From: an uncultured Oxalobacteraceae bacterium
GTDB lineage: Bacteria; Pseudomonadota; Gammaproteobacteria; Burkholderiales; Burkholderiaceae
NCBI GenBank assembly: GCA_946479255.1
Contig: CAMLFK010000010.1
Coordinates: forward strand, 1-46,876
Reading direction: 5' to 3'
Length of the DNA stretch: 46,876 bases
Below the pieces are notes generated by a model, which saw only the letters and a list, made by a program, of their open reading frames with translations, ran no database searches and was not told the origin of the DNA. Within the stretch, counting starts at the first letter, position 1; the number at the start of each line of letters is the position of its first letter. Below, one piece after another: positions 24,976-32,841 of the stretch. Position numbers and translations under genes: made by a program.

Positions 24976-27468
24976 TTACAGCTTGGCTCGGAACACCAGT
25001 GCGACGGTCCGATCATACCCCGGTTGGCGGGTGACTGCGTTACTGCCGCTGTACGTGTTCGCGCCGGTCGCGTAGTCCTTGTCGAGCAGGTTTTTGCCGA
25101 CCACGGAGAACTCGTATTTACCGTTCGCCGTCAGCAACGACAAGCCGCCATCGACCAGCGAATAGGCCTTTTGCCAGGTCAGCGGCGACTGGGTCGCGGA
25201 CAGGTAGGAGCCCGAACGGTAGGACTCGTTGACGAACACCCGTCCCAGATAGCTGCCCAGCGGGAGCGTGTAATCGACGCCGGCGTTGACGATGACTTTC
25301 GGCGCCCCGTGCAGCTGGCGGCCGGCGAAGTTGACGGCCAGGGCGGTGGAGCTGTCCGGCTGGGTGGTCGGGAAGTCCAGGTAGATGGCGCGGTTGAACG
25401 AGGCGTTGAAGTTCAGCTTGAGATTGCGGGTGGCGGCGTAGTTCGCTTCGAGTTCCAGTCCGCGCGCACGCACGCCGGGGATGTTACCGAGATAGGTGCG
25501 CAGGCCGCTCGGGCTGGACAGGTCTTCCACCGTCAGGTTGGCCTGGTAGTCGGTGACCTTGGTCTGGTACAGGTTCACGTTGAGCAGCAGCGAACGGTTC
25601 AGCAGCAGGCTCTTGACGCCCAGTTCATAGTCGCGCGCTTTTTCCGGCGCTACGTTCAGCGGCGTGCCCAGCTGCGGGCCGTTGGCGGTGACGAATTCCA
25701 CCGCGCCCGACTTTTCGCCTTGCGAAGCCGAGGCGTACAGCAGCACCTCGTCATTAAGTTTATAGCTCGGGCTGAGCAGCCAGGACAGCGAGTTGTCGCT
25801 GATCGAAGCGCCTTCCTTCCAGTCGTACACGCCGCCGGCGCCGCCGATGGCGTTGATGTACAGCGCCTTGGCGGCGTTCCACGCGGCCAGGTCGGCCGCA
25901 TTGGCCAGGTTCAGGCCATACGCGCCGGCGCGGCTGTTGTCGGTACCGGTCTCGTTGGTCAGCGCGCTGCCGTTGCGATCGAGCTCGCGGCGGTTGCGGC
26001 CAGTTTTCTTCTCGTGCGTCTGGCGCAGGCCAAGCGTCAGCGTGCCGCGCTCGCTGATGTGCCAGTTCAGCTGGCCGAAGGCGGCCAGGCTGGTGGTCTT
26101 CGGTTCCAGCACATAAGAACGGTACACGCCGTCTTGCGAGGCGCGCAGCAGACCGCGGTACTGCGGCGCGGCCAGTGCGTTGTACTGCGCATTGCTGGCG
26201 TTGAAGGCGCCGGCGTCGGCACCGAAGGCGGTCGGATCGTCACTGTAGACTTCGGCCTTGAGCGCATAGAGTCCAACCTGGTAGTCGATCTTTCCTTTCA
26301 ATGGAGAGCTCAGGCGCAGCTCTTCGGAGAGCTGCTTGTTCCACAGCTGCTGGCCGCCGTCGGCGATGTCGAAGCGCGTCACGCCGCCGTTCTTGATGTC
26401 GAAGTGCTGCTCGCGGTAGGCCGTGATCGACGTGAGCGAGAACTCGCCCAGCTGCTGGTTGATCTCGGCCGAAATGCCGCTTTGCTTGGTGCGTTGCGGA
26501 CGCGCCTTGACGTCTTCGATCTGCTTGTTGCCGAACACCGGACGATAGGCGCTGCCGTCCGAGTTGTTGAAGTAGCTGCGTGCCAGGCGGCTGGCGAAGG
26601 TGGTGGTACGGGCCGGGCCGTCGGCGAAGTTGGCCGGGCCGTTATCGACCAGCTGCGACTTGTTGCCGTTTTCCTGGGACTGGATCTGGTCGAGGATGAT
26701 GCGGGCCGACAGGTCTTTGCTTGGCGTGAAGAGGAACTGCAGGCGCCCGCCGATGCGGTTGGTCTCGTTCCAGGTTTCCGGGCCGGACTGCCAGGTGTTT
26801 TTCAGGACGCCATCCTTCTTGTTGATGAAGAAGGAGCCGCGGTAGGCCAGCACGCCATCCTGAATCGGACCGGTCGCGGAGAATTTGCCTTCGAGGTTGT
26901 TGTAGCTGCCCACGCGCGCTTCGTACACATAGCCGGGTGTGAAGCTCGGCGCCTTGGTGGTGATGTTGATGACGCCCAGCGTGGTGTTCTTGCCGAGCAG
27001 GGTGCCTTGCGGTCCGCGGATGACTTCAATGCGGTCGAGGTCCACCCAGTCGGTCCAGTTCTGGCCCACATAGGTACTGGCCACGCCATCGACGATCACG
27101 CCGACGCTCGGCTCCATGGTGTCGTTGGCGGCGTTCTTGCCGATGCCGCGGATCGAGATGCTGGTCTGGCGCGGGTTACTGCCGAACAGTCCCAGGTTCG
27201 GTACCTTCTGCGTCAGGCCGGAGATGCCGACCACGTTGTCGCGCTCGAGCGTGGCGCCGCTGACCACCGAGACCGGCACCGGCACATCCTGGGCGATCTC
27301 TTCGCGGTTGCGCGAGGTGACGGTGACGTTGTCGAGCGTGACGACTTCGCTTTCGGCCTGGGCATGGCCTTGCGCGGCACTCAATAGCGACAGTGCGGCG
27401 ATAACGGCGGCAGCGCCGGCGCGCAGTTTGAATGGATGGGCGGCGGGGGCGATTCTATAAGTATGCAT
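24976..27468 (-). CDS. TonB-dependent outer-membrane receptor 1
   Basis: About 830 residues. Signal peptide (cleavage after GHAQA), a TonB box (VVTLDNVTVTSR), a plug domain with VPVPVSVVSG, SIRGIGKN and IEVIRGPQGTLLGKNTTLG, then a long beta-barrel ending in VALVFRAKL. The usual terminal aromatic residue is replaced by Leu. It is of the large class used for siderophores, aromatics, carbohydrates or organic sulfur compounds; the ligand cannot be read. The start at 27468 has AAGGAAG upstream. A near-perfect sigma-54 promoter lies about 40-60 bp before it. Confidence 0.93.
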   Translation of the reverse strand: MHTYRIAPAAHPFKLRAGAAAVIAALSLLSAAQGHAQAESEVVTLDNVTVTSRNREEIAQDVPVPVSVVSGATLERDNVVGISGLTQKVPNLGLFGSNPRQTSISIRGIGKNAANDTMEPSVGVIVDGVASTYVGQNWTDWVDLDRIEVIRGPQGTLLGKNTTLGVINITTKAPSFTPGYVYEARVGSYNNLEGKFSATGPIQDGVLAYRGSFFINKKDGVLKNTWQSGPETWNETNRIGGRLQFLFTPSKDLSARIILDQIQSQENGNKSQLVDNGPANFADGPARTTTFASRLARSYFNNSDGSAYRPVFGNKQIEDVKARPQRTKQSGISAEINQQLGEFSLTSITAYREQHFDIKNGGVTRFDIADGGQQLWNKQLSEELRLSSPLKGKIDYQVGLYALKAEVYSDDPTAFGADAGAFNASNAQYNALAAPQYRGLLRASQDGVYRSYVLEPKTTSLAAFGQLNWHISERGTLTLGLRQTHEKKTGRNRRELDRNGSALTNETGTDNSRAGAYGLNLANAADLAAWNAAKALYINAIGGAGGVYDWKEGASISDNSLSWLLSPSYKLNDEVLLYASASQGEKSGAVEFVTANGPQLGTPLNVAPEKARDYELGVKSLLLNRSLLLNVNLYQTKVTDYQANLTVEDLSSPSGLRTYLGNIPGVRARGLELEANYAATRNLKLNFNASFNRAIYLDFPTTQPDSSTALAVNFAGRQLHGAPKVIVNAGVDYTLPLGSYLGRVFVNESYRSGSYLSATQSPLTWQKAYSLVDGGLSLLTANGKYEFSVVGKNLLDKDYATGANTYSGSNAVTRQPGYDRTVALVFRAKL

Positions 27469-27509
27469 TGCAGTGCTTCCTTGTTGTGGTGACGATTGCC
27501 AGCTTCTAT

Positions 27510-27525
27510 TGCAAAGCACGTGCCA
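27510..27525 (-). promoter_or_regulatory. Sigma-54 promoter of receptor 1 and hydrolase
   Basis: On the minus strand TGGCACG-N4-TTGCA, an exact match to the -24/-12 consensus with 10 bases between GG and GC. The start of transcription is expected near 27499, about 31 bases before the receptor ATG at 27468. Confidence 0.85.
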
Positions 27526-27574
27526 CATCGCAGGTTATTGATTTATATGGTTTAGTTTCTTGAGATGCTGAGTC

Positions 27575-27625
27575 GCCGCTGTTGAGCAGCCAGCAGCGCT
27601 GTCGGCGCGCCGCTGGCTGTGCAGC
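27575..27625. promoter_or_regulatory. Putative activator sites upstream of receptor 1
   Basis: GCCGC-N7-GCAGC at 27609-27625 (one mismatch from the tonB sites) and GCCGC-N6-GCAGC at 27575-27590 sit about 117 and 83 bases before the predicted start, close to the positions of the two tonB sites. An 8-bp perfect inverted repeat CAGCCAGC / GCTGGCTG (27587-27594 and 27612-27619) also spans the segment, so a hairpin after receptor 2 is an alternative reading. Confidence 0.45.
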
Positions 27626-27645
27626 AGTGGATCAGACGCAGTGAA

Positions 27646-29739
27646 TCAAAAGTATTGGCGCAGGCTGACCCGCAAGGTGCGCGGCTCGAGCGGGTGCACC
27701 AGCCGGCCATCGATGCCGCCGCCGCAGGCGCCGCTTTGCTGCTCGGCGCGGGTGCAGGCGCCGCCCCAGTACTCGATGTCGTTGCCGTCGCGGTCGAACA
27801 GGTTGGTCACATCGAAGGACAGCTGCAGCTTCGGGGTGAATCGGTATCCCAGCTTGACGTTGGCGGTCGGCAGGGCGCGCGAGCGCTGGGTGTTGGTCGT
27901 CTCCAGCGCATACGCGCCGATGTAACGGGCGCGCAGGCCGCCGAACCAGCTACCACCGGGATCGACACCGACACCGATGGACGCCGTCACCGGAACCGCA
28001 TTGGGTACGTGAATGCCACCGTCGCTGGCTTGATTGAAACGCGCACGCGACAGCGCCAGATCGGCATCGACGATTACCCCGGGATACGGCGTAATGTAGT
28101 TGGACCACTCGATGCCGCGCCGGTGCGAGGCTCCGCGCGCTTCCGTCACGCCGGCGTCGCCGACGAACACCAGTTCGGACGCAATCGACATGCGCCACAA
28201 GGACAGGCTGCTGACCCAGCCGGGCAAGGGCTGGGTGCGCCATCCGAGTTCAGCACCCCTGGCGCGGGCGAACAGGTCGAGCCGCTCGGCCGCGCTGGCG
28301 TCAAGCGGGTTGACGGTGGACGTGGCGCCGCGCACGTCGTTGCTATGAAAACCGTGGCCCCAGTTGGCGAAGACCTCCGTGCGGCCCTGTTCGCCGAAGG
28401 GAGACCAGGCGATGCTCAGCTTCGGGCTGGTCTGGCTTGCGGACACCTTGCCGCCGTTGACCACGTTGAGCGCGCCGCCGGTGGCGCGCACGTCGGCACG
28501 GATGCGGTCGTAGCGTGCTCCGAGTGTGGTGCGAAGATACGGCGACCAGTCGGAGTGCACGCTGGTGAACAGCGCGGCGGCGGTTTCGTCGGCCGTGTCC
28601 TGCCGAATGGTGTCGACGCGGCGGCGTTCCACGGTGCGATACAGGCCAAGCACGGCGATATCGTCATGGCGCAGCTGGCCGCCCACCATCAGCTCATGGC
28701 GCCCGGCGACCCAACTGCGGCGTGCATCGCCGCCCCACAGGACGCGCTGGTCGGCCTGCTCGTGCTGGTCGCCGTCAAGGCCTTCGATGAAACCGGAAGG
28801 GGCAGAGAACAGGTTCAGGCGATAGCGCGACACATAGCCGCTGACGCGCGCCGTGCCTTGCGCGCTGCTGCGCGCCCACTCGCCGGTCAGGCTGTGGCGC
28901 GTGGTCACGCCGCCGTCTTGCGGCGACAGCGCGCCAAAGCGGCCGATCTCGCCGCTGGCGATGGCCCGTTCCGGCACATGCTCGGTGGCGTTCCAGCGCG
29001 AACGGTAAGCCAGCGCGGTCAGTGCGTAACCATTGACCGGGCTGCCGTTCGACCAGCGCAGCAGGGCATTGGCCTTGCGGAGGTCCTCGGGCTGATCCCA
29101 CGGGCCATCGTTGACGGCCAGTTCCAGCGCCGCCATCAAGTGATGACCGCTGATGGTGGTACTGCCCGCGGCGAGGGCGCGGCGGTAGCCGTGCGGACCG
29201 CCGGTCAGATCGAGAAAGGGCGCGTCGATTGCGCGCCGATAGTCGATGCGCGCGGAACCGGTGATCGAAAAGTCGCCATCGTCGGCCGCGTACACGCCCT
29301 TGCGGTAGAGGATCGTATCGACCAGCTCAGGAATCACGGGGTTCAGGTCCAGATAGCCCTGGCCGTGCGCATGGCTGGCGATGTTGACCGGCATGCCCGA
29401 CAGGGCGATGGCGAAATCGCTGCCATGGTCGAGGTTGAACCCGCGCAGGAAGTACTGGTTGGCCTTGCCGTCACCGGAATGCTGGGTGACGATCATGCCG
29501 GGAATGGTCTCGGCCAGTTCTGCCGCGCGCAGCAGCGGGCGCGTGGCGATCTGCTCGGCGCTGATGGTGCCTTCGGTGGCCGAATCGGCCAGGCCGAACT
29601 GCATGCCGGCGCCGGAGCGGACCGTGACTTCTTTGAGAATCGGGATGCCGCTGGCGTGGGCCCCGCTGGCGCACAGCGCCAGCAGGGCCAGCACGCCCGG
29701 CCTTAATTGCGGGCGGAGCACCACAGCGATGGTTTTCAT
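27646..29739 (-). CDS. TonB-dependent outer-membrane receptor 2
   Basis: A 697-residue receptor. A signal peptide ends near ASGAHA. Next come a TonB-box-like ILKEVTVRSG, the plug domain with IPGMIVTQHSGDGKANQYFLRGFN, and a barrel ending in LRVSLRQYF with the aromatic C terminus. The plug sequence FLRGFNLDHGSDFA belongs to a receptor subgroup often linked to unknown or metal-related uptake. The gene is 42 bp after a DUF6644-like gene and reads as the last gene of the rhodanese-DUF6644-DUF6644-receptor operon. Ligand unknown. Confidence 0.92.
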   Translation of the reverse strand: MKTIAVVLRPQLRPGVLALLALCASGAHASGIPILKEVTVRSGAGMQFGLADSATEGTISAEQIATRPLLRAAELAETIPGMIVTQHSGDGKANQYFLRGFNLDHGSDFAIALSGMPVNIASHAHGQGYLDLNPVIPELVDTILYRKGVYAADDGDFSITGSARIDYRRAIDAPFLDLTGGPHGYRRALAAGSTTISGHHLMAALELAVNDGPWDQPEDLRKANALLRWSNGSPVNGYALTALAYRSRWNATEHVPERAIASGEIGRFGALSPQDGGVTTRHSLTGEWARSSAQGTARVSGYVSRYRLNLFSAPSGFIEGLDGDQHEQADQRVLWGGDARRSWVAGRHELMVGGQLRHDDIAVLGLYRTVERRRVDTIRQDTADETAAALFTSVHSDWSPYLRTTLGARYDRIRADVRATGGALNVVNGGKVSASQTSPKLSIAWSPFGEQGRTEVFANWGHGFHSNDVRGATSTVNPLDASAAERLDLFARARGAELGWRTQPLPGWVSSLSLWRMSIASELVFVGDAGVTEARGASHRRGIEWSNYITPYPGVIVDADLALSRARFNQASDGGIHVPNAVPVTASIGVGVDPGGSWFGGLRARYIGAYALETTNTQRSRALPTANVKLGYRFTPKLQLSFDVTNLFDRDGNDIEYWGGACTRAEQQSGACGGGIDGRLVHPLEPRTLRVSLRQYF

Positions 29740-29781
29740 GGGGTGGGTCTGCCTTATGCTTGTTTTATTGGGTGTTTGAGA

Positions 29782-30255
29782 TCAGACAAAGCCGATGGCG
29801 CGGCCGAACAGGCCGACTGCGAACCACAGGCTGAGGGACAGCACGGCGGTGATCCGTGCGAGCGACGGCGACGGGTGCTGCCGGCGCGTGATGTTGCGGT
29901 ACAAGGTGAACTGGATCGTCAGCGCCGCGATCAGCAGGATCATTTTCGGAACGAAGGCCGTATTGCCGGCGTAGTGCACCGGGGCGGACAGGAACAGCAG
30001 CACGCCCGAGGCGATGGTCAGGGTCAGTCCCAGGTGTTGGGCCCAACGGGTCGAGCGTACTATGTCGGGCAGGCTCTGGGCACGCAGTCCCACGCCCAGC
30101 AGGCGCAGGTTGACGATCACCAGTGAGGTGAGCAGCAGGATCAGGCCCAGTACATGGCCGAGCTGGATGCCCAGCACGGCGGTCGGGCTGGCGGCACGCA
30201 GCATCAGGCCGGGAGCGCTTTGCTGGGCGGCGTGGGCGAAATCGATCAGAGACAT
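29782..30255 (-). CDS. DUF6644-like integral membrane protein (copy 2)
   Basis: A 157-residue membrane protein with four or five predicted helices. It shares its plan with the next gene upstream: GHVLGLILLLTSLVIVNLRLLGVGL here, GIHLLGLALSFGLILFTDLRLIGVF there. Histidines in the first helix and in the middle (HLGL, HYAGNTAF) could bind a metal or heme, but this is not established. A GAGGAG ribosome binding site precedes the start at 30255, 8 bp after the stop of the paralogue. I assign the family from memory as DUF6644. Function unknown. Confidence 0.75.
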   Translation of the reverse strand: MSLIDFAHAAQQSAPGLMLRAASPTAVLGIQLGHVLGLILLLTSLVIVNLRLLGVGLRAQSLPDIVRSTRWAQHLGLTLTIASGVLLFLSAPVHYAGNTAFVPKMILLIAALTIQFTLYRNITRRQHPSPSLARITAVLSLSLWFAVGLFGRAIGFV

Positions 30256-30263
30256 GATGCTCC

Positions 30264-30755
30264 TCAGGCGAAATAGGGAATCAGGCGGCCGCCCACTGTC
30301 GCCGCGCTCCAGAACGACAGCGAGATCCAGCCTGCCGTGACCGCGGCCCGCGGTGCGCGCGGCTGGTCCAGCCAGGTGCTGCCGCGCCGATGCAGCAGCC
30401 ACTCGAAGGCCGCTGCATTGATCAGCGCGACCACCATGGCAGCCACCTTCCACAGGAAGGCCGGGTTCTCGATCATGGTGTCCGCCTCGGCCCAGAACAG
30501 CAGGAAGCCGGTCAGGAAGGTCAGGCCGAAGCCGGCCAGGATCAGGCGGCGCAGCTGGCCGTGGATCTGCGAGATCGGCACGGAGGGCATGAACACGCCG
30601 ATCAAACGCAGGTCGGTGAACAGGATCAGGCCGAACGACAAGGCCAGGCCAAGCAGGTGGATGCCTTCGATCAGCGGGAACAGAATCAACGATTCGCGCA
30701 AGGCGGTACCGATCTGCGATTCCGCGATCGCGACGGCGATCTCAGTGGACGACAT
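30264..30755 (-). CDS. DUF6644-like integral membrane protein (copy 1)
   Basis: A 163-residue protein with four or five predicted helices. Helix 1 contains LFPLIEGIHLLGLALSFG with an intramembrane histidine, followed by the LRLIGVF motif shared with copy 2. It starts 9 bp after the rhodanese-like gene and is followed 8 bp later by copy 2, so two diverged membrane subunits are made together, perhaps as a heterodimer. I recognise the family as DUF6644 but with no known activity. Confidence 0.75.
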   Translation of the reverse strand: MSSTEIAVAIAESQIGTALRESLILFPLIEGIHLLGLALSFGLILFTDLRLIGVFMPSVPISQIHGQLRRLILAGFGLTFLTGFLLFWAEADTMIENPAFLWKVAAMVVALINAAAFEWLLHRRGSTWLDQPRAPRAAVTAGWISLSFWSAATVGGRLIPYFA

Positions 30756-30764
30756 GACAGCTCC

Positions 30765-31244
30765 TTATTTCGCCGCGACCTTCGGCGCAGGCGCCGCGAT
30801 CCTGGTCAGTTTGCCGCCTTCGGCCTCATAGTCCTGCGCGCCGACCGCGCCTGCCACCTTGAAGCCTTTGGCCAGCAGCGCATCGGCGGCACGCAGGGCG
30901 CGGCCGGCGTGGTTGGAGACGGTGATCAGGGTTCGGTCCTGGGGAATGAATACGCTGCCTTTTTCGATGTCGGCCAACTGCACGCTCAGGTAGGTTGGAA
31001 AGCCGCCGATGGTGGAGATCTCGTCAGGACGGCGAACGTCGACGATCAGGACCTGGTCGGGATAGGTGAGATAGCCGTCGAGCTGCTTGCGATTGAGCTT
31101 GGGCGAGATCGGCGTGGCCTTCTCGGCTGCCGGGGCAGCTGGCGCGGCCTCCTGTGCCAGTACGCTTGGCGTGGCCAGGACGGCGGCCGCGAAAGCGATG
31201 GCAGTTACAAGGTGGCGGGTGATTGGGTTCTTGGTTGGTTTCAT
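30765..31244 (-). CDS. Exported rhodanese-like protein without catalytic cysteine
   Basis: A 159-residue protein with a cleavable signal peptide (ends VLAQ, residue 31) and one rhodanese domain (about 50-148). The family core VLIVDVRRPDEI is present, but the active-site loop reads TVSNHAGRA: where rhodaneses have Cys there is S110. Sulfur-transfer activity is therefore unlikely; a binding or scaffold role in the periplasm is more probable. First gene of the operon leading to receptor 2. GGAG precedes the ATG, and a sigma-54 promoter lies about 45-60 bp upstream. Confidence 0.8.
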   Translation of the reverse strand: MKPTKNPITRHLVTAIAFAAAVLATPSVLAQEAAPAAPAAEKATPISPKLNRKQLDGYLTYPDQVLIVDVRRPDEISTIGGFPTYLSVQLADIEKGSVFIPQDRTLITVSNHAGRALRAADALLAKGFKVAGAVGAQDYEAEGGKLTRIAAPAPKVAAK

Positions 31245-31286
31245 GATGGCTCCTAGGTTTGAATGGGTGGTCCCGATGGCTTTAAT

Positions 31287-31302
31287 AGCAGGGACTGTGC
31301 CA
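31287..31302 (-). promoter_or_regulatory. Sigma-54 promoter of the rhodanese-like operon
   Basis: On the minus strand TGGCACA-N4-CTGCT, with GG and GC separated by 10 bases. Start expected near 31276, about 32 bases before the rhodanese-like ATG. Confidence 0.72.
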
Positions 31303-31375
31303 AGCCCGCCTTTTTCTTTAAGTGCTTGATTTGACGGGCGCCACGCCGCGCCGGCGCTGGCTGTCTGGGTACAGG

Positions 31376-31392
31376 GCTGTGCCGTTTGCAGC
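31376..31392. promoter_or_regulatory. Putative shared activator site
   Basis: GCTGT-N7-GCAGC, one mismatch from the perfect tonB sites. It is centred about 108 bases before the minus-strand start and about 157 bases before the plus-strand start. Confidence 0.4.
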
Positions 31393-31514
31393 AGCGCTGT
31401 CGGGTTCCTGCTGCACGCTCATCAGGGCACGCGGGTTGCCGCATACCGTGGGTTCAAGCCAAATAGCCCGTCGATTCAAGCGCTTGCGCCTGTCGGCCCG
31501 GGCGGAGAGCGGCA

Positions 31515-31530
31515 TGGCATGGAGCTTGCT
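31515..31530 (+). promoter_or_regulatory. Sigma-54 promoter of the DUF6152-like operon
   Basis: TGGCATG-N4-TTGCT, one base away from the consensus, with 10 bases between GG and GC. Start expected near 31541, about 52 bases before the ATG at 31593. Confidence 0.75.
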
Positions 31531-31592
31531 GAAAGGAGGGCTGTGCCGCTGTGAACCGCAGCTAATTCAATGTCGCTTTTCTGGAGAACCGC

Positions 31593-32030
31593 ATGACCGA
31601 CACAACGTCACGCCTGCTGCGCAGGCTCTCTTTTACGCTCGTCACGGTGGCCGCCGGCGCCGCGCTGCTGGCCGGCGCTCCTGCCAAGGCGCACCATGCC
31701 TTCGCCGCCGAATTCGACGCCAAGCAGCCGATTGAACTGAAGGGCAAAGTCACCAAGGCCAAGTGGGTCAATCCGCACAGCTGGCTGTACTTCGACGTGA
31801 CCGGTGCTGACGGCAAGGTGACCAACTGGGGCGTGGAGTTCGGCGCACCGAACGCGCTGGCCAACAAAGGCCTGTCCAAAGCCGACATCAAACCGGGCGA
31901 TATTGTCTCGGTCAAAGGCTACCGCTCCAAGAACGGCGAGGCTTATGGCTACAGCGTGTACGTCACGCTGGCTGACGGGCGAACCTTCCAGACCGGCGGC
32001 GCGCAGGATGCACCTGGAGGCGGGGCATAA
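31593..32030 (+). CDS. DUF6152-like exported protein
   Basis: A 145-residue protein with a signal peptide ending PAKAHHAF. The mature part begins with a double histidine (HHAFAAEFDAKQPIELKG), which is typical of this family and could bind a metal at the mature N terminus. A small beta-rich domain follows, with KAKWVNPHSWLYFDV and GDIVSVKGYRSKNG. It resembles an OB-fold, but that is inference. Its stop overlaps the next start (TAATG). First gene of a three-gene operon behind a sigma-54 promoter. Activity unknown. Confidence 0.78.
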   Translation: MTDTTSRLLRRLSFTLVTVAAGAALLAGAPAKAHHAFAAEFDAKQPIELKGKVTKAKWVNPHSWLYFDVTGADGKVTNWGVEFGAPNALANKGLSKADIKPGDIVSVKGYRSKNGEAYGYSVYVTLADGRTFQTGGAQDAPGGGA

Positions 32031-32812
32031 TGGCTTTGACGCTTTTGAACTTTCGCCGTCAGCACGCGCGCCTGCTGGCCGCGGTGCTGCTGTCGCTGGC
32101 CACGGTGGCGGCGGCAGCGGCCGACAAGATCCCACGCACGGCGAACGGCAAGCCCGACTTCTCCGGCATCTGGGAGAGCATGAGCGGCGCCGACTACGAT
32201 CTTGAACCGCATGCGGGCCGGCGCGACACGCCGCCGGGCGCAGGCGTGATCGAAGGCGGCGGCACCATTCCCTATCTGCCGGAAGCGCTGGAAAGGAAGC
32301 GCAAGAACTTCGAAGGCCGCAATACGCTCGATCCGCGCCTGAAGGGCTGGACCCTGGGCACGCCGCGCGCGGTGTACTACCCGGCGCCGTTCCAGATTTT
32401 CCAGCGCGCGCGCGACCTTACCCTGGTGTACCAGTTCGGCCAGCCGGTGCGCACCATCCACACCAATGGAACGCCGCATCCGAAGGGCGAACCGAACGAG
32501 TTCTGGCTGGGCGACTCGCGCGGCCGCTGGGAAGGCGACACCTTGGTGGTGGACGTGAAGGACTTCAATGACGAGACCTGGCTGGACCGCGCCGGCAACT
32601 ACCACAGCGACGCGCTGCACGTGGTCGAGCGCTGGAAGTTTTTGGACGCGAACACCATTGAATACAAGGCGCGGATCGAAGACCTCAAAGTGTTCTCGGC
32701 GCCGTGGACCATCGGCGTGATCCTGCATCGTCACCGCGAGAAGAACTCCCAGATCATCGAGGACTACCGCTTTACGCACGACTACGAACAGCATTACCCA
32801 CCAAAAAAATGA
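32030..32812 (+). CDS. Exported protein of unknown function, PDFSGIW type (copy 1)
   Basis: A 260-residue protein with a signal peptide (cleavage near AAAADK, residue 35) and the start motif GKPDFSGIWE. The central block FGQPVRTIHTNGTPH and DSRGRWEGDTLVVDVKDF is shared with the next gene, so the two are diverged tandem paralogues. The family is common in soil bacteria, usually next to TonB-dependent receptors, but I know of no assigned activity. It overlaps the DUF6152-like stop codon, showing translational coupling. The predicted location is periplasmic or outer membrane-associated. Confidence 0.75.
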   Translation: MALTLLNFRRQHARLLAAVLLSLATVAAAAADKIPRTANGKPDFSGIWESMSGADYDLEPHAGRRDTPPGAGVIEGGGTIPYLPEALERKRKNFEGRNTLDPRLKGWTLGTPRAVYYPAPFQIFQRARDLTLVYQFGQPVRTIHTNGTPHPKGEPNEFWLGDSRGRWEGDTLVVDVKDFNDETWLDRAGNYHSDALHVVERWKFLDANTIEYKARIEDLKVFSAPWTIGVILHRHREKNSQIIEDYRFTHDYEQHYPPKK

Positions 32813-32841
32813 GCAGCCACGCGCACTTAGACAGGAAGACC

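Larger units (their letters stand above)
31245..31592. promoter_or_regulatory. Divergent promoter region between two operons
   Basis: This 348-base gap holds no gene. It separates the minus-strand rhodanese-DUF6644-receptor operon from the plus-strand DUF6152 operon. I see a sigma-54 promoter facing each way (31287-31302 minus and 31515-31530 plus) and one inverted repeat between them (31376-31392) that could serve both as a shared activator site. Confidence 0.65.

Noticed and set aside
25024..27387. 787-codon plus-strand frame opposite receptor 1
   Set aside because: Shadow of the TonB-dependent receptor gene; no coding features of its own.
27619..29706. 695-codon plus-strand frame opposite receptor 2
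   Set aside because: Shadow of the receptor gene; the minus-strand product has complete plug and barrel motifs.
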